Of a DNA stretch of 64,000 nt, positions 47,361 through 58,191 are shown piece after piece. Both the position numbers and the translations under genes were made by a program. Within the stretch, counting starts at the first letter, position 1. Each line of letters opens with the position of its first letter. Under the pieces are notes generated by a model. That model ran no database searches, was not told the origin of the DNA, and worked only from the letters and a program-made list of their open reading frames with translations. Source of the stretch: Viridothelium virens (lineage: Eukaryota; Ascomycota; Dothideomycetes; Trypetheliales; Trypetheliaceae); assembly GCA_010094025.1 (NCBI GenBank), contig ML991789.1:124001-188000 (forward strand), read 5' to 3'.

Positions 47361-48364
47361 TGCGATTCCGATTATGAGACTTTGTTCTATCTGTCGAGAG
47401 CAACTCTACGAATCTCGGGTGCTCTCTCAGTCTTAAGCAGCCAGCCGTCACGAGATTCTAGGCAGCTGCATCGCCTTGACGTCATTTTTAGATTTGGGGT
47501 GGTACAGTACGCTGCGCACCTGTTGGAGTGTACCTTATCCGAACAGATTTCTATTTATGATGATTGGCGAGACCAAGGCGTCAAAAGGATGTTCGGAGGA
47601 TTCAAGAATGCCTTTCCAGACGAGCAGATGAGCACTTTTACAGAAGCGCAGATCTGGACGCCGGGATTTCCGTTTAGGAGCTATCTTACAGTCAGGACGA
47701 GGAAGGTGGGCCTCGATGCTTACCTATTTCTAGAGATTAAAGGAGGCCTCGAGTGGGCTGCACCCCACTCACTAAACCGGAAAAGATACGTGCTTTAGCT
47801 GAGTGAATACCTACCTCTGGGTAGCGATCGCAAATACTCGGACTCAAAGTGCTTGCTCATAATTTCCAGGCTACTATGTAAGTATTATCAAACCCTCTGG
47901 CCTCACTCAGACCCTCGTCCGAGCTGTCAAAAATGCTAGATGAGCTTTGCGTTCTCCCATGCTGTCCGATCACAAATCCATTCAGCCTCTTAAAGTCGCG
48001 GGTATTCTCTTCGTTTGCTTGCCTTGTCTTCCAACTGCATCAGCATCCGCCTATCAGTCATTGTTGGTATTCGCAGTGCTCTTGCTGCAACAAAAAACCT
48101 GGTGACTGGCTGTTTCAGGCGCAAGTCGACCATTGGATTCGTCCGATGACTTCATTAACACCCACTGTGGGAACAAGTTACGAATCCAGGTCCATCGCTC
48201 TCAGGATTCATAACTGGAGTGCTGTTCATACTGCGAAGATTTGATAGTTCTTCGTGTATAAAAGGTGTCCCTTTTTGATCTCATAAACTGTTCAGACATT
48301 CACGAGCATCTTTCTTTCTTCACTTCAGAATCTTGCATATATCTGCTTTGTATTTTTTATAATC
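47361..48364. other. Intergenic, divergent promoter region
   Basis: 1 kb between the unknown minus-strand gene and the secreted peptidase gene. A plus-strand frame at 47382-47798 (138 codons) is open but unsupported. The last 110 bp hold a TATA box and a CT-rich leader for the peptidase gene. Confidence 0.4.
48257..48263 (+). promoter_or_regulatory. TATA box of the secreted peptidase gene
   Basis: TATAAAA, 102 bp before the start codon at 48365, followed by a CT-rich leader (TTTCTTTCTTCACTTC). Spacing and context suit a regulated fungal promoter. Confidence 0.6.
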
Positions 48365-49376
48365 ATGCACCCCTCGATCCTTCTCTTGGGTCTTGTTAGT
48401 TGGACTCCTACTGTTCTAGCTGGCAGAGGTAATGCCACGGACGTTGTCACAGCTACTTTCTCCTTAGATTCCACCGCACCTACCCGCGTAGCAAAGCGAG
48501 CAGAACGTGCTTTCCCAAACGTCGCTGGTCGTCGTCGTTCCTTCGTTCTTGACAAAAGAGCAGGCCAAGTCACTTATGCTGACAACTGTAATGGCGCTCC
48601 TCCGAAGAAGAGTGGCTACAGCGAGAAAAATGGTTTCCCTACCATGAAGAGTGTCCTTCAACAAGCCTACACCGACGCAGTCACTCTCGCCACCGCTTCC
48701 CAGAATTTTGCCCCTGAACAACAAGGGTTTCACGCGCTATTTTGGCGGTGAGGGCGCGGATAAGCAACTCACCCACTTCCAAAACATGATGAAAGGGATC
48801 ACCAGCTCCACAAACAACTATGCAATTCAATTCTCCTGCGGAAATGCCAAGCCCTGTAAGAAAGGCAGTATTATGGTGACCGACGCTACTCCGGGAAGCG
48901 CTACAGATGTAAAGAAGATTGAAGTTTGTAACGACTTCTGGACCTCAACCAGTACAAACCATCTCCTCTACGACTCCAGCAAGACCAGCCCAGACCCTCC
49001 GTACCGCAGTAACGATGACAAAGGCTGGTGCGCAAAAAGGACTGAGGATAAGGAGGAGAACGTCAGCAAGATAAAGGACGACGACTTCACCACGGCTGGT
49101 CACTCCGTTCTCCACGAGCTGACGCATTTGGACTCCCTCGCCAAGATTGCGGGATTGGAAGGCGATGAGGATCAGAAAAACGCACATGGTACCACTGATG
49201 CTGATAAGAAAGGGCAACCGAGTGGTGCCCGTGAGTTTCTCGAGCAGTACAAGAAGGGCAAGACGAAAGATACCAGTCCGGACTACAATGCTGAGAGCTA
49301 TGTCGCGGCCGCGACGGAGGTCTACTTCATGAACCTGTGCGGTTTTTCCGAGATCGACCCGGTTGTGAAATCATAG
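48365..49376 (+). CDS. Secreted aspzincin-like zinc metallopeptidase, frame-disturbed
   Basis: Signal peptide MHPSILLLGLVSWTPTVLAG, a propeptide with KR sites (VAKRAERAF, VLDKRAGQ), then a peptidase domain with zinc motif HELTHL (48113+1000, i.e. 49113-49130) in the context AGHSVLHELTHLDSL. Downstream YNAESYVAAATEVYF resembles the (D/N)A(D/E)SY region of M35 aspzincin/deuterolysin-type enzymes. The reading frame changes between 48680 and 48731. One reading is a real 46-nt intron (48680-48725, GTCACT..CAAG), which restores frame exactly. The other is a one-base shift, because the segment that would be lost (DAVTLATASQNFAPEQ) looks like family sequence. Secreted, low-specificity extracellular proteolysis is the likely role. 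About 320 residues in either model. Confidence 0.75.
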
Positions 49377-50307
49377 GTTGGTGATGGTCTGGTCCCTGGG
49401 GGTACAGTGAGGCGCCGTAGACGGAGGCCGTGGAGCTGGCCTGAGCTCCTTGTAAACGTGCGAAAGTGCGTGAGAGAATATTTGAAAACGCTCTTTTGGG
49501 AAAGAGAAAAAGAACCTAAGGTTAATTCATATCTCGTACTATGCCTTCTGTGCATCTGCAGGCATTTGCAGAGTAAACAGTACTTGAAGGCATTCTTTCC
49601 ATCATATTAAGACCTTCCACACGTTTCTGACTGAGAATAACTCTAGCCTTTGGGAAGACGTCTTTGTAAAACGATGTCTTCGAATTAATCGTTTGGAGGC
49701 GCAAACTTGTCCAAAAACTATTATCCTTCGAGACGCGGTCATACTTTTCGAGACTTAATGCATTCGCCCAGGCTAGTTATGCGAAATATTCTTACGCATT
49801 GAACTTTATAAGTCTGGCTCGCTTACACGTCAATAGATCCGCAATGCGCTAGAATGAGATATCGAGGCTGTGTTGTATCTGCATATGAACGGATCTTCCT
49901 CGCCTCTACAGTAGATTACCTTTTTACATGACGTGTCGCTGAAGGTCAGGCATCCTAAGAGCACATCAGGACAGAAGGCAGAAGGGCTGCAAAGAATTCG
50001 TGAAGCGCCATCTCTGAGTGATCTGAGAGACTATCGGAATCGGAATGAAAGACCGGTACAGTCGCGTCAATTTGGTAACTCCCTGTAAGCTGGCTTTATC
50101 GACGAGAGATTGCCGACCGACGAGCGAGAAGAACGATAAGCACTCGCAATCAATCCATCTCACGTCACCCAGACACCTACGAGCGCCTGGCCATCACGGA
50201 AAAGCGCGCGAATGAGCGGCATCGAGCTGGTAGCTACGAAAGCTCGATGCCAAAAGCGAAAGGGCCGAGGTATTTTTACTTTGAATTCTGGGTTCTGACC
50301 GAAGATG
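49377..50307. other. Intergenic, no supported gene
   Basis: 0.9 kb of convergent 3' regions between the peptidase and CHAT genes. Only short random frames seen. Confidence 0.4.
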
Positions 50308-53300
50308 CTATTTGGATTGAAGATCTCCATTGAAGAACCATGCTCCATGTAGCACAAATGGAGCCCAGTGGTAAGGCTGGCGGAAATCCCAGGATTGCTT
50401 GACTTCTAGGACCGCTTCTCTTACGGCATAAGCAATGTCATAAATGCCCTGCTCTTGCGGCGCGGAACGCAATAGAGCATGATAGAAATGGACTGAAAAG
50501 AGACGGGCGGCAGGTGACTGAACGGGCCAAAGAGTTCCCAGAACTGACGTCGCACCAGCAGCAAGGAATGCTGTGACCAGACCGAGAGGTTCGTCTCCCG
50601 CTCGAAAGTGCTGTGTCGCCGACGCACATGCCAGCAAAGAGACATGTGAGGTTTTCACATGAATATCGAAGACATCTTTCACAGCCAGTGACGCTGACCG
50701 AGTTTCTATTCAGTTACAATCAGAGAAGATTAAGAAAGCTCAAAAGATGGCAGCAAGGTGAGATTTTCTTCCAAGCGAAAGACCGTCAAACTTACCTCCC
50801 GCTACCTGCTTATCGCTGGATATCCGAAGCGACTGCTCTACTATGAGGTTTGGCATATAGTCATAATGGCCGAAGAAATGCACAAAATCTGCGCATTCGA
50901 GGGACTCCTTGAAGCGCCTCATTGTGACGCTTTCACCGCATAGTGCCTCGCCATGTAGGTCAGCTGCCATTTGCTTGGTCGAATCGTAGATTTGGATTCG
51001 CTCATATTCGCTGAACTGTTTATCGTCATAATCATTAGGTTCGGAATCCTCTTCGTAGACTGCCATCAGACATTTTCTGGCGTTAGCTGTGAAACGCGAG
51101 TCGGCAAGACGACAACACTGGATGAAGCTAGTCAAGCTTGCGCAGTAGACAACCAGGTTTCGTTCGATGAGTATTTGCCGATTTTCAAGCGGTCCTAAAC
51201 GTAGTGCATGTAGCGGGACCGCGTGGATAGGTCCAGTTGGACACAAAACTAGCAAATCGTCCGGACCGGAAAGCTCTGCCAGCGGAGAGATCAAGATATC
51301 AAGGTCTCGTAACGGTCCTTCATCAGGTTCGTCTTCTTCTCGCACTCCGGAAAGGGCCCTTCCTCCAGGCGTAGTGTGTTTGGCACCTCTTTCACTGTTT
51401 AGATACTTCGAGACCCATTCATCAATCACACCAATGGAGATTGGAAGCTGTCGAATGATAGGCTTCCCACTCTCTTTCACGACGTAGATCGACAGACCAG
51501 ACTCTGTCGCGGCCCAGTCAACGAAGATCGTTGCTTTCTTATGTTGTTGAGCATTTTGTTCACCAGCAAACAGTTCGCCTATAGCAATAGGAATGCCTTC
51601 GCGCAAGTCAAGAAGCTCACTCAGAACAGCATGTCCTCTCATAACTTTCTGGTGTTCTTCTAAGTCGATCACCACCTTGAAGCGATCAGTGTCAGGTGTG
51701 ACTGCTAGCTTCTCCATAAGTCGACGTTCATCTTCAAAGAGATTTTGACACGCCTTATTCTGATGGATTCTTTCTTCTAATCCAAGCGGAATGAGAGCAC
51801 CAAGACCGAGAAGATCAGACAAAGTCCTCGCTTTGGACTTCTGAACCCAACTCCACGCATCGATGACATGTCCAACACCGATGCAGACCTGAATTGCGAA
51901 TTTATATATGTTTCGAACTTTTGCATTAGAGGAAAAGCGCGCTTTTGCAATAGCTGCAGTTATGCCCCGCAGGATCGAGACTTCTTGTCTCTGTCGGTCT
52001 GCATAGTTTTCTGCTACTAGCAGAGACTGGACCAAAGACTCCGGTGAACACCACCCGTGGATCCAACGCCTATACTCGCAGAAAGCGACCCAGTAAGCAT
52101 TTTCACTTGCAAGAAAAGTGAGACCGAGGCCATTTGCCGAATCCAGCGCAACACTGTATTGGTTGAGGGCATTTTGCCATGCCAATGACACCTGGTCATC
52201 TCTAATTCGCTCGAACTTTTGGGCAATTCCGACGTTAATACAGGCCTCACGTTGAAGAGCCATTATAGCATGGCCGAGCTGCTTTTCCTTTAGGTAAAGA
52301 TCCCGAGCTTTCTTTGAAAGCTTGAGGGCGAGTAATTCGTAATCAATGTCTTGTCTAGATGATGCCCTCATTATTTGTACAGTCGCTTGGAATCCGCTTA
52401 TATTAGCCGTCTGCGTAGTCGCAAGGCTGGCGTCTTTTATGCGAGACAGATGTCCTTCGTAGAGCTTAATGGCCTTTTCGATAGTAGCTAAAACTCGTCC
52501 ATCTCGGGTCACACTAGCAAGCATTTGAGTGAGCAAAGCCTCAATCCTTTCCACAGCAGGCTCTGACAACTGATCTGTCCCTTCTGGTCTCAAAATGGCA
52601 GAGATCTTCTCGTAATGGTTTTCATAGTCGTCAATGCTACATGCATTAGATCCCCTAGTTGCAGGGGAGTTTGCGATTGAATCGATACACGGCATGTCCT
52701 TTAGGGCTCGTTGGTGCCAGATCAGTGTCATGTCCTGATCTTGCATAGCATAGTATGCCTGTGAAACAAATTGTGCGGTTCTACCTCTGTAAAATAGGCA
52801 GTCAGTCCTTCCCAGCTCTTTCCAAAGCGCTTCGCCCCCCTGTATAATCTTTCCACGATCACTCCCACGAAGGGACCACCTTGCCAGCATTGAGAAACGT
52901 GCCATCAGCCAACTAAGTTTGGCTTCGGAAGTGAGGAACAATCTTTCAAGATCATTGAGTATGAGAGCCTCCATCTTGAAGTCGCTTAGACCATGTGCCA
53001 TCTCCAAGAGTTGTAGCAATGCACTTTCGAGTCCAGTTGGGTAATTTAATATCTCATATTCTCTGAAATATCTTGTTAATCTTTCCTCGAAGTTCCCGTC
53101 ATCAGGACTAAGGGGAAGCCGGCATGCCATAGAAATCTTCGTATCTAGCCCACCATGGACGTGGTTTCCAGCTACAAATGACTCCAAAGCCGATATATAG
53201 AGACGATCCTGCTCATCTCGGTACTCGCTGGATTTGATAGACTTGGCCAGAAAGAGCTCCGCGTGTGCCCGTTGGATAGCTGGAATTTGATTGTTGTCTA

Positions 53301-53952
53301 CAAGATGCCTGGTGAGAGAATTTCTTTCCGAACTACTGCAGCAGACGCTATGTGTTCTTGCTACCAACAATGCGTTGAAGAAATCACTCCGCTCCACGAG
53401 GACGTAAAACGCTTTCCGAAGCCGAGATAAGAGCCATTTCTCCATATGCGAGTCATCAAATGATCCACAGGCCGCGGCAAGATGCCGAAATTTGCAATAG
53501 TATGTATCAATTCGGATCTAGAGAACCTCAGTGGACATTCGAAAATTTGAAGCTGACCTGTTAAGAATGGCCAAAAGAGGTACTACCGTTGTATCATCAA
53601 CCACTTCACTTTGCAAGCCTGAGATGAAGTAGTTGTGTAAGGTCTCTGCTGGGACCATCGACTCTCTGAATTGGCCAGTCATGAGGAAACTTGCCAAGGA
53701 GCGAATAATCTGGCCTGCTGCATAATTTAGATTATCTTGGGATCCGGGAAGGCCTAGATGCTCGTCCAGCACCTCAATGACCCTTCTAAAGAATCCTTGA
53801 TTGAAAAAGGTCTCGCTCAGCTCAATCGTAAGCCGATCATCGGGGCCCATCAAGCGAATCAGCGCTTCGAGTTCGCTGGATGCGTCTGCATATCGACCTT
53901 GAATACGTAAATCCCTCACCCTTCGGATTTCGGCGAGGACGCCATCGTCCAT
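50308..53952 (-). CDS. Large helical-repeat protein with C-terminal CHAT caspase-like protease
   Basis: About 1,150 residues. Parts: exon 1 from 53952 (MDDGVLAEIRRVRDLRIQG); a long exon from about 53440 to 50796; last exon 50705-50308 after a 90-nt intron (GTAAGT..TAG). The first two-thirds is all-helical with TPR-like spacing (NSLTRHLVDNNQIPAIQRAH, ALLQLLEMAHGLSDFKMEAL). The C-terminal CHAT domain (PF12770) shows DDLLVLCPTGPIHAVPLHAL, the catalytic His in DFVHFFGHYDY (codon 50868-50866), the catalytic Cys in VSLLACASA (codon 50628-50626), then FLAAGATSVLGTLWPV and YHWAPFVLHGAW. Both catalytic residues are intact, so it is probably active. The exon 1/exon 2 joint is unclear: donor GTCAGC at 53557 gives no frame-keeping acceptor nearby, while GTTCTC at 53526 with an acceptor at 53440 keeps frame. 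CHAT enzymes are caspase-clan proteases often activated by repeat-domain sensing. Head to head with the SesB-type gene. Confidence 0.87.
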
Positions 53953-54596
53953 GACGGCTGAAGAAGGTATCCACCTTAGCTAACCGATACTAAGACTGCT
54001 TTTGCGATTGATTAAAACTTGTTGACATGCGAAAGGCCTCAAAGGTCTGACATTGCTGCGCAAGAAGTATACTGGCTAGAAGACCAGATGATAAAGAAGT
54101 CCGAAGGAGGGTTTTAAGATCTAGAGTACTCTACACAGTAAGAAGATATTTGGCCATGCACTTTAACCACGTGTGAACACGGCCGGATTTGCAGAGTTGC
54201 ACAATGTTAGTCGCAATGAACAAGTCTTCAAGCGGGTTTGTACTCTCTGTACGGTACGATGCGGAGTACTTTAGAGTAGAGTAAGCAAACGAGGTTTAGG
54301 GTAGGTAGGGTAGGGTAGGATAGGCCACACGCGTCAGCGGCTGGCATCGCCTCATTCTTCAGAAGGCTAGTCGTATGCTGCCCAGCCACGCCAGAAATGA
54401 TTCAACCGACATACTCCGCGCACTTATCATCGCACTCTCTAACAGTGTATGACTGTGTCCCGATGCAAAGTGGATTCCGCGTCTGGTCTTATGAGCTTGC
54501 CCGTCGAGCCACAGTCTGAGGGCTGCGTCTTTCCTACGGTGACTCTTGCGCCTTCTCGTGTGAATGATAAGGCGCTGAACAGGGAAAAGCCAAAGC
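53953..54596. promoter_or_regulatory. Divergent promoter between CHAT and SesB-type genes
   Basis: 644 bp separate the start codons. It holds GCGGAGTACT at 54261-54270 and a telomere-like GGGTA-rich tract at 54295-54324. No clear TATA box. Shared control of the two genes is an inference from orientation. Confidence 0.45.
54295..54324 (+). repeat. Short telomere-like GGGTA tract
   Basis: Irregular copies of TTTAGGG, TAGG, TAGGG, TAGGG, TAGGA, TAGG in 30 bp. It resembles the fungal telomere unit TTAGGG but is irregular and short. Confidence 0.6.
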
Positions 54597-56996
54597 ATGG
54601 TCACCAATACGCATCAAATAGAGAGCGAAAGTTGCGTGCAATCGTACAGCCCTCGAGCTGTTCGTTTCGACACTCTATTGCCATCGACTGAATTAGGGTC
54701 TCAACGGAATATCGGAGAGGAGACAAGGACGAAAATCACTCAAAAGGACTTCAGAGATGGTGGACTAATTGCAAGTATTTTAAGGATATGTTACGGAACC
54801 TTCGAGCAGAGAAAGGCCGCTATTGTCGTCATTCAAATATTATTATCGAGGAATCTCCACCAACGCCGCCATCTCGAAGTTGAAGTTTCGTTTCAGCCCC
54901 GCCACATCAGGTCCCGCAAAGACAAGGACAATGTCCAGTTTCCTATTGTCCGAAATCTAGCGCCCCGAAAAGTTTATGGCATTCCGAACACTGACGGGCT
55001 GACCTGGTCGTATAAGATTGAGCAGTTATGCTTTAATCCATCGGTAGCTTCTGGTATTAGCTCTGCAATGAGCAATGAAGCTCGTAATACCTTCGAAGTT
55101 AGCCCAAGTCTGAGTATCATTGGAAAACCTTGGTCTGACTCAAGACGCCGGGAGGTGCACAAAGCCTGCTGGATTATTAAAGACAAAGGTCAACCAAGTG
55201 TTGGTATCCCAGATGAGGTATATCTTGGAGCCATTGTACAGTATGAGGACACCTTTCAAGCAGATGTGAGAGTGACGCTGGACGCACCATCATACCTAAA
55301 ATTTTTTGCATTTCCATGGCCGCAGGATGACCCAATTTTATTCCCCAATAGAGACCCAGGACCTTTCATTGGGGGAGACATAGGGATTACCCAGTTTGAA
55401 ACGCTGTCCGATACCGAGTGGTCGACGTTGTTATCTGGCTACGTGGTAAGCACGCAAAGCAAAACTTGCCTCATGCTTCATGCCAAGAGTGTTGAACTGT
55501 CAGACAGAATCCCAATGTCGGTGCTAAAAAGGAGACTGTGAAAGAAGCCTCCACTGTGGCAACTAGGGGTCTCAAAACATTTCGAGTGCAAGGCATTCCA
55601 CCAGAGTGCGGTCCTGAAGCCATTCCAGCATTGCTGTTCGGTCTTTTTGGACTCAGCCATGATCAGAAACCCGACATAGAAACATTTTCTCTCTGTGCAG
55701 ATGTCGAAAGAGTGAATGAACATGTCGCGACTATCAGTTCCGCCCAACTACAAGCTGCCCTGGGGACTGGTGATCAGTGGAAGGCTCCTCTTGCTAGTGA
55801 TAATGGCGGCGCTACACTAGCAGGACGGCGGCATATTGTAATGGACACTCACTTCTACGGTATCACGCCTCTTTCGGCCCCGAAGGATAGGGACGAGCAT
55901 CTTTACGAGTAAGGGGAATCGATCCACTGAAGTTGAAAAGATATAATAATGTCAATAGCATCGTTGCTCTCTCCGGGCTTGGTGGCCATGCTTTTGGGTC
56001 CTTCAAAGAACGTAAAGGAGACTACATGTGGCTCCGCGATAGCCTGCCAAATGACTTTCCGCATGCTCGAGTTTTGACATACGGATATGATACCAAGCTT
56101 GAGGATAGTCGATCGATCCAAGATCTTGATGCTATAGCGGGCACTTTTCGAACTGCGTTGAAAGCAACAAGACCACGGTACTCTGTCAGTGTAGCATTTC
56201 TTTCTCCTGCCCCCAAGGTTTCCAGGAACTGAAGAAATTTCTAGGATGGCAGACTCAACGACAGACCAATCATCTTTATTTCTCACAGTCTTGGCGGTAT
56301 TCTACTGAAGCAGGTACATTAGGAGGAGAACCAAGAATTGCATCCTCTCACGTGCAGCTGAATGACTATTATTGAACAGGCGCTCATCCAAATGACCGAC
56401 GGTGACGAAAAGGATAAGGCAAATTGCTTAGCCACTCGCGGAATCCTCTTCTTTGGTGTTCCAAGCCAGGGAATGGATATTAGCTCGTTGGTCGCGATAG
56501 TCAATGGCAAAGTCAACGAAAACTTCCTAAAAGGCCTCAGACCTGATTCCGAGATTCTACGAGACCAGCACTGGGACTTCTGCAAAGCATTCCCGTATCG
56601 ATCTTGCAAGATTATATCTTTCTATGAAACAGAGTATTCTCCAACAGCTAAAAGGGTATGTCAAAGGCTCCTACGAATCGGACACGTCGTTCTTTTTGTA
56701 TGCCCTGAATCAAAACCCTCAATGCATGATCAATCATGCAGATATTGACAATGAATCTAACGTAGGGACCGAACGGCTGGAAAATGAATGGCGAAGATGG
56801 CCTCCTCGTAGGACCATCTTCAGCCACGTTAGGCTCACGGGCTTGGGAAGTGGGGCCAAATTACTCCTACGCCATCAAACGCAACCACTCAGACATGGTC
56901 AAATTCTCTTTGCGCGATCACTGGTATAGTATCGTGAGACAGATTCTGAATGACCTTGTCGAGGGAATCGAGTCAATCGAGTACATCGATGCGTAG
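54597..56996 (+). CDS. Beta-rich domain fused to SesB-type (PGAP1-like) serine hydrolase
   Basis: About 674 residues if one gene. Exons 54597-55445, 55508-55908, 55959-56177, 56265-56313, 56380-56655, 56766-56996; frame holds through all five joints. Residues 60-280 form an unnamed fungal domain with strand-like segments (IVRNLAPRKVYGIPN, DGIP-like PSVGIPDEVYLGAIVQY, FAFPWPQDDPILFP). Next is TRGLKTFRVQGIPPE, the usual opening of the fungal lipase/esterase found at the N terminus of many NLRs (SesB). The hydrolase core is DIVALSGLGGHAFGSFK, MWLRDSLPNDFPHARVL, TYGYDTKLEDSRS, then PIIFISHSLGGILLK with nucleophile Ser498, RGILFFGVPSQGMDISS, YETEYSPTAKR and KRNHSDMVKF with His639. No nucleotide-binding or repeat domain follows: it stops at residue 674. 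If the joint at 55446-55507 is not used there are two genes, and the second lacks a good ATG. Confidence 0.72.
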
Positions 56997-57417
56997 ACTA
57001 GTATCCAGTGTGGAGGAGAAGCGGAGGAGAGAGAAGAGGAGATTTATAATCACAGTGTCTTACACCATGTGATCTAGATATAATAATGTGATGCTTCGTG
57101 AAGGAGTTAATGTCTTGGGAAGAGTCAGAGTGACAGGGCTCTGAGAGAACTTGATCACATATTCAACAAGGAAAGCATTGAAGTGATCGGTCTTTGTTGA
57201 ATAGCCCCAAAGCATTTAGTAAGTCCGTTCTTAAGTGTTAAAGTCTTGAGTGGGAGGGAAGTGCACCCAATGCTCGTCACTGGACCGATTTATCCACATC
57301 AAAGAACTGCCCCTTGCTTACTCCTTGATTCTAAATTGACGCTTTCTCCCTCAATCCAGCTATCTCAGTCTCCGTGATCACAGGGCGCTGGTCTCTTCAC
57401 TGCGTTTGCGATTCATC
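56997..57417. other. Intergenic, no supported gene
   Basis: 3' region of the hydrolase gene and promoter of the BTB gene. No NB-ARC or NACHT coding sequence is present here, so the hydrolase is not the front of a longer receptor gene. Nothing else seen. Confidence 0.45.
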
Positions 57418-58191
57418 ATGACTATGAGGTCGAAAGGCTGGACAGAAAATCTGATTGGAGCCTTGGAGAGGTTTGTCTACCGATGCCATCGAGTGTATAT
57501 CGTGAACTGACAACCAGTAGTCTTCTTGAAACCCCTAATGAATACTCTGACCTTACAATCATATGCGAAGGCAAAGCATTTCACGCCCATCAAGTAGTGC
57601 TTTGCTCGCAAAGCCGATTTTTTAGAGACGCGCCTCGCGGATTCCACCGGCTATGAGTATAGTACCATGCTTGTGAAGTGTACTAACAAATTGGATGCGA
57701 AGAAGGCAGGCGGGTCCGCAGTGATGAAAATCGACGGTGTGGATCCAGAAGCCCTCGAGCGAATTCTGTACTATCTCTACACTGGCACGTTCGTCCGTGA
57801 GTCGGAAAATCGAGGGCCAAAGGCACGTGAGGGGGTTCAGCTATATGGCATATTACAAAAGGAGGATAGTATGGGGGAACTTATTCCTGGCGTACTCAGC
57901 CATATCGAGGATCATTTGAAGAGTGGAGTCGAGAAAGTCTATGACGGTATGGCAGACATCAGGGCTTGCGTGGAAAAGGTGTGGAGCGATATCCCTTTGG
58001 CTGATGAGAACGATCTGAAGCTCCGGAATATGATTTTGAGACACGTAGAAGGCATGAGAATCTGGGATGGTTGTGAGATAGGCGACAGAGTCAAGTTGAT
58101 TGACGAAATCGTGGAACGCAATCCGGCCTTCGCAGTGGACTTCGCTAAGTATCTTGCAAATGGTACGGAGGTGAAGCTTGATCATCCTTAA
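57418..58191 (+). pseudogene. BTB/POZ-domain protein, reading frame disrupted
   Basis: Exon 1 57418-57470 (MTMRSKGWTENLIGALE) joins exon 2 from 57518 over a 47-nt intron (GTTTGT..CCAG, branch CTGAC). The BTB core reads YSDLTIICEGKAFHAHQVVL then CSQSRFFRDA. At about 57635-57655 the frame moves by one base with no GT donor available; the downstream frame continues with STGYEYSTMLVKCTNKLDAK, then VMKIDGVDPEALERILYYLY and TGTF, the expected second half of a fungal BTB domain, and a helical tail to 58191. Either the gene is recently broken or the assembly has an error there. Intact fungal BTB proteins of this size are substrate adaptors or regulators; role unknown. Confidence 0.65.

Noticed and set aside
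47382-47798. 138-codon plus-strand frame
   Set aside because: Starts inside the first-exon region of the opposite gene and has no recognisable domain; weak at best.
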